A DNA stretch of 64,000 bases from Stromatinia cepivora (lineage: Eukaryota > Ascomycota > Leotiomycetes > Helotiales > Sclerotiniaceae), in the NCBI GenBank assembly GCA_014898415.1, contig RCTD01000013.1, positions 1,116,001 to 1,180,000 on the forward strand, given 5' to 3'. Shown here in pieces: positions 46,632-59,069 of this stretch. Numbering within the stretch: position 1 is the first letter of the stretch; each line of letters starts with the position of its first letter. The translations under genes were made by a program, and so were the position numbers. The notes under the pieces are model-generated. The model was not told where the DNA came from and did no database searches. It was given only the letters and a program-made list of their open reading frames with translations.

Positions 46632-48211
46632 ATGTCTGACAAAATCCCCATTCTCGTAAGAGCTCATTATTTGGTTCCGTATCCGTATACTAATTGCTCC
46701 GCTAGGCTGCTAATCGAGTGAGCGATCATGCAAAAAAGACTCTTGATCTCGTTACAAAATTTGTTGAGGAGAAATGTATCCCGTATGTCTTTCTACCATG
46801 CCATCCCATATCCTCACCGCACAAGACCACTACTAACAATTGAAAGCGCCGATCCCATATTCCACGCTCAACTCGGCGAGGGTGCTCAGAGATGGGACGC
46901 CTATCCTTCAGTTATCGAAGACCTCAAGACAGAGGCCCAAAGCCTCGGATTATGGAACATGTTCCTTGCGAAAGCACATTATAAAGAAGGAGCCGGTTTC
47001 TCGAATCTTGAATATGGATTGATGGCAGAACAATTGGGTAAATCACATTTAGCATCTGAAGCTACCAATTGTGCAGCCCCGGATACGGGGAATATGGAGG
47101 TGTTGGCGAAATATGGAAATGAGGAACAGAAGAGACAATGGTTGGCTCCGTTGTTGGCTGGAAAGATTCGCTCGGCTTTCTTGATGACGGAACCGGATAT
47201 TGCCAGTTCGGATGCTACGAATATTCAAATGGATATGAAAAGAGATGGGGATGATTGGATTTTGAATGGTTCCGTGAGTTGTGATGTTTCCTTTTTTTCT
47301 TGTCGGGGGCAATTGGGCTAACATGTTGTAGAAATGGTGGTCAAGTGGCGCTGGTGATCCACGATGCAAGATTTATATTGTTATGGCTAAGAGTGATCCT
47401 AACAACCCGGATCAATACAAGCAACAGTCTGTCATTTTGGTTCCAGCTGATTCTCCTGGTATCACAATAAATAGAATGTTGTCAGTCTACGGCTTTGACG
47501 ATGCTCCTCATGGACATGGACATTTGACATTCAAGAATGTTAGAGTACCAGCAAAAAATATGGTACTCGGCCCTGGACGTGGATTTGAGATTATTCAAGG
47601 CCGTCTTGGTCCTGGACGTATCCATCACTGCATGAGATCTATTGGTGCTGTAAGTTTATCAAGATCTCCACAAACATTCAAAGTTAATTAGTCCCCAGGC
47701 CGAGAAAGCCCTCGATTGGATGCTTATGCGCATCAATGATCCCAAAAAGACACCCTTTAAGAAACAATTGAAAGAGCATGGTGTAATTCTTGAGTGGGTG
47801 GCAAGATCCCGAATTGAAATTGATGCAGCTCGTCTAGTTGTACTCAATGCTGCTATTATGATAGATGAAGGAGGTGCAAAGAGTGCACTAAAAGAAATTG
47901 GCGAGGCAAAGGTTCTTGTACCAACCATGGCATTAACCGTCATCGATCGTGCTGTCCAATCATTCGGAGGAGCTGGTGTATGTCAAGATACCCCTCTCGC
48001 AGCCATGTGGGCGAATATCAGAACATTGAGGTTGGCCGATGGACCAGATGAGGTACATCTACAACAATTGGGTAGAAATGAAAACAGGAGAGGAGATGAG
48101 GTGACTCAAAAAATTCATAGGCAGATGGAAGCCACGGAAGCCCTGTTTGCAAAGTATAGAGTCAAACATGTAGAACCTGGACCAACTGTACGGGAGAAAT
48201 CCAAGTTGTAA
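46632..48211 (+). CDS. Acyl-CoA dehydrogenase (ACAD10/11-like) with C-terminal peroxisomal SKL signal
   Basis: Five exons (46632-46655, 46706-46782, 46847-47273, 47332-47649, 47699-48211) give about 452 residues. The first exon is only eight codons. Hallmarks of the fold are [16 protein letters not shown] (FAD/substrate loop), [39 protein letters not shown], and [16 protein letters not shown] in the C-terminal helical domain. The protein ends Ser-Lys-Leu, a canonical PTS1 peroxisomal signal, and lacks an obvious mitochondrial presequence. The inferred role is the first oxidation step of fatty acyl-CoA beta-oxidation in peroxisomes or microbodies. Some filamentous fungi are known to use dehydrogenases there. 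Confidence 0.9.
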
Positions 48212-48787
48212 GTTAGATAGGGATTAAGGATTTATTTCGATTATGCGTACAGGGAATCAATACGAATTTTGCATGGTCTACTAAATTGAGGTTTAATAAA
48301 ATTCATAAGGTTTCATAAATTCATACCATAACAAAAATATTAGATGAATAAAACGCATAAATCAAAACAAACAAAAAAAAAACAAAACAAAACAAAACAA
48401 GCAAAATAGTAAAAATGCTCAAAGATTTTCCAACCCATTTCTACGTCAGTCAGTCAATGGTCAATGACATTATTTGCATGGAGGGGAAAGTGGAGATTCC
48501 GAAGAAATGTGATCTTCGTTGCCGGGACAACAAGCGTAAATAATCAAATAGCAAGAAGCTCTCCTCGTAAATTTTTCATCCTCCACCATTCTCAAATACA
48601 TAAAACCACATAAAATCCTCACGAAAGAAGAGCCTTTTTTTTTTGCAAACATCCAATTCCATCCTATTTCATTCCAGATTCAATACTCAATACTCAATTG
48701 TTAAGTCAAAGTTACTTCTTTACTACCACAACTCCATCACTCGATAGGAAGATTCCTCTGCTTGTACCCTCACAACGATCAATTACA
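48212..48787. other. Spacer between acyl-CoA dehydrogenase and Spo12-like genes
   Basis: 576 bp containing an A-rich AAAAC repeat (about 48366-48402). No gene seen; the 3' half likely includes the promoter and 5' UTR of the Spo12-like gene. Confidence 0.5.
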
Positions 48788-49446
48788 ATGTCTTCACCAA
48801 GCGTTCTCTCAAACAAAGACGTCAATATTTCGGCGATGAATCAACATGCTGTTGTTGATGAGAAGAAACCAACTATGATGGCTGATCCTCATAGTATGGA
48901 GTATCATCGTCAGGTTTTGCAGAATAAGATGCAACAGAATGGGTACGTTTTGCTTTCACTCTTCCCTTCGCCATCACTTTGAGTACTTTTGGCATTGCTA
49001 TCCAGCAATACCTTCACTTGTTATCTCTTTGAAAAGGAGAGAGAAATATATGAATATTCACTAATTCGTTACTTCAATTATAGGGGTCAAGAGGAAAAAT
49101 ATATCTCGCCATCTGATACCATCCAATCGCCAACTACTGCCAAGTTGTCGGCTTATCGCAATAAACAGGTCGGAAAGTGAGTGCATTCTTTTACCCCATC
49201 TCACCCTCTATCCCTCCACACAGATATATTCTCTCATGCGATATCGCGAACCTCAAAAACGGCCAATAAGAAAGAAACAAATGCTAACAATTTCCCTTCA
49301 GGAACGCCAAACCCCGTTCCCTCTTTGCCAAAACCTCCGCCAAAAATCTCACAGCTGCAAACAATGGCCAGCTCTTCGGTCAAGACATCTCTAGCCCAAA
49401 ACAAACCACCAACGACAACAATACTGGTGATGCTATGCAAGAATAG
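48788..49446 (+). CDS. Spo12-family small cell-cycle protein
   Basis: Three exons (48788-48942, 49084-49176, 49302-49446) give about 130 residues. The diagnostic block SPSDTIQSPTTAKLSAYRNK followed by AKPRSLFAK matches the Spo12 motif (S-P-x-D-x-I-x-S-P-x-x-x-K-L, then a K-P-x-x-L-F element). In yeast Spo12 acts in the FEAR network that promotes Cdc14 release in mitotic and meiotic exit; both SP sites in the motif are potential Cdk targets. Family assignment rests on this motif alone. Splice donors are GTACGT and GTGAGT. Confidence 0.75.
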
Positions 49447-52291
49447 ATCTCTCATTCTCAGATCATGAGATGAGATGAGTTTTTTTGTATTTTGCATCAC
49501 TAGCGATTCTTCGATAAAGAGGCGTATAAGTATCACGCACTCTCGGTTTGTTTTTGGTTTATGGTTTGGTTTTAGTTCTGGTTATTTTCGGTCGGCGAGT
49601 CATTGGACAATGATACGCATACTATCAAGTGAAGGATATTGTGTCAAATTGGTTTATTATTAGGCAGGGCTTTGGGTAGTGAAACAAGGAAAGGGAAAGA
49701 AAGGGGTTTTCTATGATTGTATTTCTACTTCTTCACGTCTACGGATGTTTGAGGTGTAGGGTGGTTTTTGGTACTAGTATGATGGACCTGGATATCACAT
49801 CGGGGGATGAATGGGCATGGTACGCTTCTTGGCTAGATTTTTATGTGCTGGCTGGGTGGGGGAGATCATGACTTAACTGTCGTCTTGCGCTTGGGTATCG
49901 ATCATAAGGGCGTTTTTGGGTTAACTTTCTTTTCTTGATTGCTTGTATTCATTCAGTAGGATTGAGATATCATAATGCTTTGATAACCTAGTCGGAGTTA
50001 GATGAGTTAATTCCATGAGAACTCTCTCTTTCTCTCTTATACGAACCTCTTGTTATGCAATCATGCAATTGTTACCCGTGTTTCGTAATCAATGTCATAT
50101 CCGACATGAACCTCATGTACTATGCACGCAGCCAATATGCGATGTGCAAAACTTCATGAGGGACAACACTTTTGGATAGTATCACTAAAGACTGCTACTT
50201 CAACCCCCCCTCAAAGTATCAATCCTAGTCCTTCCCCACGAACAACCTACCCACCTACCCAGTATCTAATAGATGTAGGCGATATTGATATTCACATTTG
50301 CGCAGCGGGAAGGATATCATGTGTGATATAAATGGGTACTTTGGATAGTTTGATTGTGGAATTGTAGAATTTGTGGTTGTTTTTTATTTGAGTGTGGTTT
50401 GGAAGTGTGGAAGTGTGGAAGTGGTGGTGGATGTATTGGGGTCTGTGTAGAGTGTGTAGAATGTTTGGGGTACGTGTAGAGTGTACGAAGTATGAACTTG
50501 GAATACTCTGATGGATTATGGATATCAGATTCAGATGAGGTGTTGTTATTCGTTATTCGTTATTTGTTATTTGGTTGTGGGATATACTCACTCTATTTAG
50601 GGGGAGAGGTGAGAGGTGAGAGGTGAGATTTATAGGTTTGTTGTAATATATCGTATATTTTAAAGAAATGTTTCTAAGACTTTGAGCGTTTCTGCGGTAT
50701 ATATTATAGAATTGTATCTAGAAGCGTTAGTGAATACTTGTGAAAATTCTGAGGAGAGATGTTGAGTCTGACCTGGATTCTTTGTTTTTCGTTGCGCATC
50801 TTATAGTTTGGAAATGCATTTGATTGCCTCTGAACACTTTTAGGAGTGCTTTGGGGCTTTTTGGAACATATCTACCTATCTAATAAGTCTTTCTCTAAGC
50901 GTTCCGAATGAGATATACCGAACTTGAAATCTGTGGTTTTGTTGTAGATCTTATATCTTGGGGACGTTGTTGAATGCTTCTAGCTGTATCTTTGACCATT
51001 TCTAGAGGTGTTTCTAACTCTTTTCCAGAAAAGTTACATATTTGAACAATCGTTCCTAGTCATTTCTAGGATCGATCGTCTTCTGGACTTCTTTCCAGAG
51101 AGTTCGTCAATGGAAGAGCCTGGGCTAATATGGGGAAGAGTTTTATTTCAGACTTCTTGATATCCATATACGCCAACAGTTTCCAAACAATTGCAAAGCG
51201 TGCGAAAGTGCTCTACAATAGACTCCACGGAAGCCTTTGAAGTGTCGGGCATCTGAGATAATTTGCGCAGTGCTAAATGCGTGCGAAAAGTATTTAGGAA
51301 TAACTACCTGCAAATGGAAACGCCTTCGGGAGCACCCGCTTTTACACACATGCCTGTATACTCATAGATCGAAGGTTTAAGCTAGTCAAACACCAGCGAG
51401 GAGGCATATTTGAATCTATCCCTAGAAGCTTTGGATGGGTTTGAGAAACTTTCGAAATGTTAAATATCTAGCTAGATACATATGCAGCAAAACTGTTGAG
51501 AATATAAAAGTAAATTTCCACCTCCATCTCTAGCTCCAGTCCAGCTCTACCATTAAAATTCCTAGTATACCAATTATGGAACTACCTAGTATGAGATATA
51601 GAAACGATGGAAGACATGAGAGTGAATAGAAAGGAGCAGGAAAGCAAAGTGGTGAAGAACTCCAACCCCAACTCCTTCTTTAGCAAGGGAATTGCTGAGT
51701 AGACATAACATCACCATTGCTATTTCTGTATTTCTTTCCATGATGAAAATATAATACTCTAGTATTTGATGCGGGCTTTCACGCATGCATGAATAACTCC
51801 CGTATTGCAGTACCTTTAGACCTCCTCACCGTATTAAATCAATTCCGGATCCATGGAGTTCCTTCAATCTAGTTTGAATACCAATATATGCTTTAGTCAA
51901 ATACTTCTTCAGTCACCACATCCTGTTTACCACGCATCACGCATCATGTATCATGTATCGTATGTAAATATGATACCAACAGCGGTAGCAACGGAGGCAG
52001 CAAAATCAATAACCAATAATCATATACAAAATGTAAACCATCATTAACCTCATCAAAGTAAACTCACTCCAAGATTTTTATTCCCAGCAATCAGATACTC
52101 CCACAACTCATAAGTACTCCAAGCCACATATTCAAATAGCTGCACACTGGTGACAATTTCTTCGTAAATGACATCCCTCAAACCCAGCGACCGATCCCAA
52201 ACTTTTTGCAGACCAAATAGACACTTATCATGGGTCTTCCTCGTCATTATGAAATATTAGGCTGTGGCAGCCAGTCAAGATTAATGCCCTC
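49447..52291. other. Long intergenic region (2.8 kb)
   Basis: No frame shows coding character: ORFs are short, overlapping and without motifs. There are short low-complexity runs (GTGGAAGT near 50400, GAGAGGT near 50605). A non-coding transcript or long UTRs are possible but nothing in the sequence demands them. Confidence 0.45.
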
Positions 52292-54995
52292 TTAAAAGGG
52301 TGGTGCTTGGGGATAAAACGACGCTCCTGCATAATCGAAACCTGTTTCAAGACCATTTTGAGGATAGGGTTCTATATGGGGCATTAGTATGAATTGTATT
52401 TATTGAAAGGGCGAAGACAAGGACGAGCGTAGCAATAATAGGGAGTTACCAATCAATGTCTGACAGACGAGAAGGGGTGAGTGGAAAGTGAGTATCAATG
52501 ACTTACCCCAGAAAATCGAATCAAATAGATCCATCGGCGACATGTTCAGTGTCTGCTCCACCGACTGCATATCGCCCATATTATTCATAGGGATCTGCTG
52601 CGAATAGTCCAAACTGTGCTATGTTAGTAAAGGATTGCCTACAAATCCATCAACCAGTGTGAAAACATACGGTGGTACAATCCCATTTTGTAGAGAGGCC
52701 ATAGCAAGAGCAGCATTTTGCTGATCATACTCACTTGTAGATTTAAAATCTTGTTCCTGCATCATCTGAGCCTCCGGGGCCATAACCACTCGTTGTTGAA
52801 TTTGTTGTTGTTCAACCACCCATCCATGATCATAGATATTTTTCAGTGCAGCTAAAGCTCTCGATAAGGGTCCGCTGAGCTCGATATCCTTATCTGACTT
52901 GGGAATCGTGGATGGTTGTTCTTTTGCTGCAGTAACTGACAGAGCATTTATTAAATCTCCTTGAAGTTGTCGAACTTCTGGATCTGTTTTGGTTTCACCT
53001 AAGATTCCAAGAAGAACCGCAGATGAAAGACCATGATAAGTGAATGCCCATGAACGTGTGGGTATAACGCTTAGAGAATGCATTTTTAGGTACATTCTAA
53101 CCGTCTCGGTGAGATTTTGTTTGCATTTTTCAGCGATGATTGCCTTCTGGTCGGAAGACATTCCATTTTCCCCACGACGAAGAGCAGGCCGGCATAATAC
53201 TGAGACGACGAAGGATGTGTGAAGGCGAAGGGCAAAGTACTGTAATCTATCTTGGACTGTTTTGCATGCTTCTTTAATGCGGAGTGCTGGAAGAACTCTT
53301 TGACGAATATTTTCGACGTCAATTGAATTGGCGATGATTTGATTATAATCTGGTTCGGTAGCAGAGTCATTCTTGACGAAATCCAATACTCTCTGACAAA
53401 GATGGTACATAGCTTCGGTGTAGGTAAAGCCTTCCGTTAAAGCGATTGGGCTTAGAGGGACTTTACATCTTGTGATTACAGCAATGGGAGATCTGTCGAA
53501 TGAAAGTGAGAGTAAACTGTCTTGCCAGACGATAGTCCACCTATAATCTGTTAGACTGGGGAACTACAACAGACGATAGTGGGTGAGTGTACCATAGTTT
53601 ACGGCGTGGCAAATCGTTATCCTCTGAAGATGAGAATCTGCCGCTTTCGTTAGGACCTCTGTGGAGGCCTAAAGCTTGAGCAAGTCTACAAGTTAGACCA
53701 ATTAATGCCCATGAGGCCTCGGCTTTCATATCATTGGCTAGAACAAATCCAAGGATCAAAAGTGCCTGCAATGAATCCAAGGATGGGCGAATCAAGAAGT
53801 TAGATAGTCTCAGACAATGGAACGATGTCTGAACTGTACTTAAGATTAGATTGCTTCACTATTCAAGAGAAATTGTTTCACATACCAAAAGTTTGTGAGG
53901 CCGCTACGCGTTTGTGATATGTAGTCTCTGCGTAGTTTGATGATACAGCAAGTACTGCAAATAGCATCCCCAGCCAGGCTGATGATACGCCCTTCTGATT
54001 TGGGTTCCTGCTTTTTGCCGAACTAGCCCGATCTTCCAGGTAAATACACAGCTTTGTTTCAAAATCATCAATATCAATCAACAGGCCCCAGAATGGCTGA
54101 ACTATTTGCTTGTAAATCTGAAATGACCTATGCATAGGTTAGCAGGGACTGCCAACTTGCTTATACCTTCCGTGCTACTAACTTTAGGACATCCTTATCC
54201 GAAGGCAATGCCACAGCAATGTCGTGCCTTATTTTATCCATATGTTCTTTGGACATGAACGGAAACGGAGCCGCTGATATCTGTAAACCCAGTATAGGCA
54301 TGATATCTTTCCGTATGACATCGTGTTCGCCTTCTCCAGGCGATGATCCAATCTGAGCTTCTTCACTCAAAAAAGCTGCGATCGAATTCTGCCCCAGATA
54401 TCGTGATTCATTTGGATCATCTTCTTCTGTAATGATATTAACTTCGGAGTTCAATCGGACTCATAGATATTTGATACTACCACGGGAACACTTCGTCCAG
54501 TAATAGGAAATATGGATGAGAGAACTTTATACACTCGAATTGAAGGCATCTTGATTTCTTGGTAGATTTGTCACAAATTTGTATTTACCTGTTGTTCTTG
54601 GCCAGCCGTCTTCTTTTCTACCAGAGTGATCACTGGCACTGTCCGGGGTTCGGCCCCTTTTAACTCCAGCTACTGAAGCCGTCGGTATCGTCTTCCCGAG
54701 ATCCCGATTCTTAGGATTGTACGAACATAAGACGGCGTGATCCCTCTTCACACAATTCTCACATGGGTGTCTGTTATCACATTTGACCTTACGTTGCCTG
54801 CAAGGCCAGCAAGCGGTTCCTAAAAAAAATTGTTCAGCAAGTGCCAACGAAAGATTCTTGACTTGCGTCCATCCAGTCAAGAATGGGGAAATGATCCATC
54901 ATACCATATCGAACTTTACGGTGCGAGTGTATAATTCTATTGGCCTCATCAGGAGTAATGGTGGCTTCAATTAGTTCTGATGGTCCTTCACTCAT
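52292..54995 (-). CDS. Zn2Cys6 fungal transcription factor with fungal-specific middle domain
   Basis: Eight exons (54995-54905, 54819-54589, 54459-54167, 54117-53886, 53833-53593, 53540-52671, 52613-52507, 52371-52292) give about 714 residues with an intact frame. The zinc cluster CWPCRQRKVKC-DNRHPC-ENC-VKRDHAVLC has spacing CX2CX6CX5CX2CX8C (about residues 34-61). A short linker containing RGRTPDSASDHSGRKEDG follows. The fungal transcription-factor domain includes SFHCLRLSNFLIRPSLDSLQ, SWALIGLTCRLAQALGLHRG and RRKLWWTIVWQDS. The acidic/aromatic end (MSPMDLFDSIFW, FDYAGASFYPQ) could be an activation region. Target genes cannot be inferred. Exon 3 and 8 boundaries are the least certain. Confidence 0.85.
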
Positions 54996-56601
54996 GGTCG
55001 TCGTGGAACAATTCCATTCAATTCATGAAACCAAGATGGGAATGCCGAGGGAAATCCGGAAGGTTGCTAATCTTACCTTCAATTCGACTCCACAACTAGG
55101 TTATGTTAGGTTTAGCTTGACCACGTGATATCTCGCCTGATATTATGCTTGGTGATGTAACAAGATGAAGGGGGGAATGTAAAAAGAGGTTGATCGCCTC
55201 CAAAAATGTCAAGAAAATAATATTGAAACGACCAAAAAGAGATAGAGAACACGATACCACCATATGCAGTTGAATGATTATACAATCAAAATTAAAAATC
55301 TTCTTCAAATCATCTGATGCATTATTAAGAATAATCTAACATAGCCGGGCATAACCGGGATCCTCATACGAATTAACCTCCGAACGATGGAAATCTTGTC
55401 GGGATATGACCTTGATGCTTCTCGGTGATTGGATATTGCTAATCGTTGATCAGCCCTATGAGGTTAAGTTGCATCTAAAACAGGAACAAAAAAAGTGGTT
55501 CTGCGTGGCAGCGTAGCAGTTGAGAACTTCTAGAGAGTATTGAGGAAATACTTCCATGGCTCTTCTCGAGTAATCAAGAATACAAATCCATACACCCATA
55601 GATCTGCACGAATCCTTCGCAACATCTTTACCTCCACTGATATGAATGTTCTACAACTCACAACCAAACTGCAAATTTGCGGTGAAAATGCCAATAACTT
55701 GCATACAAGTTCCAAGGCTATCTCCCAGAGCTTATGAAGGTACCCCTTGCTCAACATACCATTACTCGCGATCCCGACGGAAAGTCAAACATCGCACAGG
55801 CCAAAATGTAGAAAAGGTTTCAAAAAGTCGGTTTTAAAAATCGCCCGAAATTCATCTTCATATTTCAAAACTTCTGGAATTGAGATATATCATACATTAA
55901 CAAATAACAATCCTTTTCCTGTAAGAATCAATTCAAAATTTTATTGGGTTGTTTTGATATGAATTTTTTGTTGGATGCGGATAAATACGATTCTTCATTT
56001 TCCTCTAAGCAATATTGAAGTTTAGAGACTTGAACTTCAAACTCTGACCTTCCCTTTCTCCTTTTGTCTTCTCGACTCCCAAACACCTTTGCAAGATTCA
56101 GATATGCAACAAAACTCTTTTGCAACTCTTTTGAGCATGTGATGTTAAATCTTTGATTGGTGTGTCGGATCTGGGTAAACTTCGGGCTGGCGGGGGAAAA
56201 TGGCAGCTCAACTTACATACATGTAAGAAGACAACCTTCCACAAGAAGATATTCATTGTTAATAACAATAATATTACTTCAGAATATACAGGATATCTAC
56301 TAGTAGGAATTTGAATCTGATGAATCACAATTTGTATCTCAAGTGGGATGCAATTATAAATCTAATATACACAATGTTGACACCATTCAAAGATATTTCA
56401 CATCCAATATCATCTTCTTCACTCAAAGATTCAGATTTTGAATCAATTATCCTGCCTGTGGTTTTCCCTCTTGGTCTCTATATCATGCTTTCTACTTTTC
56501 GACCCTTTCCTCCTTTCTATCTAACAGATAACCTACATCACAACAACACAAACACACAGATTCCCACACAGAAAAGAACCAATAAACAAGGTCAACTATT
56601 C
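54996..56601. other. Divergent intergenic region (1.6 kb)
   Basis: It lies between the Zn2Cys6 gene and the unknown plus-strand gene. No gene is supported; ORFs on both strands are short and overlap each other. The plus frame of the downstream gene stays open back to 56311, discussed with that gene. Confidence 0.45.
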
Positions 56602-57783
56602 ATGATCATGTCTTCCAAAGACATCTACAACAAAGCAACAGTGTACAATCCTGTAGACGCTCGCACCCAAGCTCCGCAACATAACCATACTTCCGGTAGG
56701 TCTTCTTCCTCCCGACCCACCGCCGCTTCGTCATCTAGTCGGCCATCTTCTTCAGTTGCTCCCACGCCATATACAACCCTGGAGAGAGACAATAAGTCGT
56801 CCAGTAGGGCATCTTCTTTGGCTGCTCCCAAACCATACACGACACTCCAAAGAGATGGACAAGCTTCGTCTTCTCGTGGACAAACTTCAGGCTCTCATAA
56901 TCATACCCTGCTAAATAGAGACCAACTTTCATCCACTGGCTCGAGACAGCCAACCATGATGCGTGCAGCAGCAACAACTGCCCCTCCTGATGCAAAGAGC
57001 AGGTTCAAGACTCAGCATGATATTAATATGGCCTCCAGGCAAGTCAAATATCAAGAAATGAATCACGAAGAGAAGAAGAAACAGGACGAGTGGGTACGTA
57101 ACTTCATTCAGTATGCCGGGCCATGTCCAGCTGGGTTCAGCTGGGAGCGAGTAAAGTATGGATACGTCTGCAATGGTGGAAATCATTTATGTACCGACGA
57201 CCTCCTAGCCGAAGGCAAAGGTGGATTTTATATGGGAACTCTCGATGCTGGATGGTGGGGCCCGACTTATGACGCGGATATTCTTGCACAAGTTAGATAT
57301 ACGGAAGCTAAGGTCTGGGAGTATGCCCGAAAACACGGATTAGATCCAACAATTGCCCCGGTGCTTCCAGAACCCGATTTACCAGCAAGTGGTGAAATTC
57401 ACCCAGGCATTGCAAAAGCAATGGCAGGTCTGGGACCCATGCCACAGGCCCGCTCAATCGAGTCGACACATGATTCATTTACGAGGGTAGGATATCTTGA
57501 GAGAATGGGACTTGCGACCAGCTCCAGAGGTTATCATATTCCTGGAGCATCAACACGTCATATGCCTGCTGGACTATCTCATCACTCGTCTGGTGTGCCG
57601 CATCAGCTAAGCACTCTTTATGGATCAGGAGGCCTGCTGAATAGACTTGCAATGAACATGGGTAATGGCCCTTTATCCCAAGGAGGTCAGATCCCACATG
57701 GACTCGGCCTACCACCTTATATGAGTGGTCCACACGGCAGTGGACTTTATGGAAATGGATTACATGGGCACCGCAGACATTGA
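56602..57783 (+). CDS. Hypothetical protein with Ser-rich N-terminus and conserved Cys/Gly-rich block
   Basis: The start is placed at ATG 56602 (or 56608, giving MSSKDIYNKATVYNP), yielding 391-393 residues with no intron. The frame is open further up to 56311, but that part is hydrophobic/low-complexity and looks like 5' UTR. Residues 20-130 are Ser/Thr-rich, with a repeated PYTTLxRD unit. Residues 140-230 hold the structured part: EEKKKQDEWVRNFIQYAG, then CPAGFSWERVKYGYVCNGG, then HLCTDDLLAEGKGGFYMG. I recall this Cys-Pro-x-Gly-Phe/Gly-Tyr-x-Cys-x-Gly-Gly-x-His pattern from uncharacterised ascomycete proteins. The C-terminus is Gly/His/Leu-rich. No function is proposed. Confidence 0.8.
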   Translation: MIMSSKDIYNKATVYNPVDARTQAPQHNHTSGRSSSSRPTAASSSSRPSSSVAPTPYTTLERDNKSSSRASSLAAPKPYTTLQRDGQASSSRGQTSGSHNHTLLNRDQLSSTGSRQPTMMRAAATTAPPDAKSRFKTQHDINMASRQVKYQEMNHEEKKKQDEWVRNFIQYAGPCPAGFSWERVKYGYVCNGGNHLCTDDLLAEGKGGFYMGTLDAGWWGPTYDADILAQVRYTEAKVWEYARKHGLDPTIAPVLPEPDLPASGEIHPGIAKAMAGLGPMPQARSIESTHDSFTRVGYLERMGLATSSRGYHIPGASTRHMPAGLSHHSSGVPHQLSTLYGSGGLLNRLAMNMGNGPLSQGGQIPHGLGLPPYMSGPHGSGLYGNGLHGHRRH

Positions 57784-58314
57784 GCCCGGTTAAGTGAGGA
57801 TGGGCTTTGTATAATACGTTCTAGATAATCCAGATGATCATGCGTGAAGTTAGCTTAAGGGATGTTTAGATAAGAGATAGCCCAATGCAATGCAAGATAT
57901 TAAAGAAATAAAAGGCTAGAGGTGTGAATGTGAATGCGAATATCCAGATGGAAAAATAGCAGCTACTTCCAACCTACTCCTTACTCTGCTTCAATTCAAG
58001 CATCAAGCACAGCTCTACTTGCTAAACACACCCAAACGGCCCCTCTCTCCAGCAACCACAGTATGCGTTCCCACACTCTTCCAAACCACTTCCAACCCAT
58101 CCTCATGCACCTCCATATATAATTTTCTCTCTTAAGCTTAAAAATAAAATCACATATATTATCTCCGCATGTGCATACCACATTTACATCTGTAACAAAT
58201 CGCCATATATTTCCATCCGCATACTTATAGATATATGATTCAGATAAAGATAATCTAAGATAAATAATCATGGTAGGAAATTAGGAATTGTAATCTCTCC
58301 TCAGCTCTTAAATT
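57784..58314. other. Spacer left of the hAT-like MITE
   Basis: 531 bp of 3' flanking sequence of the unknown gene, with no further feature seen. Confidence 0.45.
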
Positions 58315-58322
58315 ATGCTAGA

Positions 58323-58824
58323 TAGGCTGCGCAGAAATAACCCGCAACCCATGGGTACCTGCGGATAATCCGCCCTATAAGTTATCCATTGAAGATATTA
58401 TCTACCCTGCAAATTATCTATTAAGATTTTGAAATAATCCACTCCATATAAATTATTCATGAATTATTTGCAGATTATTCATCTACTTATAAATTAATGA
58501 ATTATTCACAAATAATCTATGGATTAATAGATTATCTATAGATAATTTATAAATTAATGAATAATTTATATAATTTATAAAGATTAATATAAGAATTAAT
58601 ATAATAATATAAAAATAACTTCAAAAATAAATGAATATTTATCAATCCATATAAATTATTTATCAATCTATAGATAATAAATATCTATAAATACCTATGA
58701 ATAATCTGCTAATTATTCATAGATATCTATTCAGATTCTTCAATTATCTGCCCTACTAATGGATTATCCACGGATTATCCATCAGAACCATTATCTGCCC
58801 CGCGGGTAACCGTTGCGCAGCCTA
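58323..58824. mobile_element. hAT-like miniature inverted-repeat transposable element (502 bp)
   Basis: The ends are inverted: TAGGCTGCGCA at 58323 and its complement ending at 58824, with further imperfect pairing (ACCCGC) inside. A perfect 8-bp duplication ATGCTAGA flanks it (58315-58322 and 58825-58832). An 8-bp duplication is typical of the hAT superfamily. The interior is AT-rich, built of many GGATAATC/ATTATTCAT-like direct and inverted motifs, and has no coding potential, so it would depend on a transposase elsewhere. Confidence 0.85.
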
Positions 58825-59069
58825 ATGCTAGAATAATATATGAATTGGAAAGTACCGATGAGAGTCACTGGTTCTGGAATTTGTTGTGAGAATGGATTAG
58901 TGAATTATGAGTCTGCGGTGTTGAGCAGGTTTTAAAGGGCGAGGAGTGAAGATTTTGGTTAATTCTCAAGGGTAGGTGGAGGATGAATGATGGTATGTGG
59001 ATTTTGAGGATAATTTCTGGGAGTGTGTTGGGTGAGATGTGTGATGGTGAGGGTGGGGAAGTGGGAAGA

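Noticed and set aside
51143..51349. 68-codon minus-strand ORF in the 2.8-kb spacer
   Set aside because: It is isolated, with no splice partners, motifs or plausible codon pattern; the same applies to 50122-50331.
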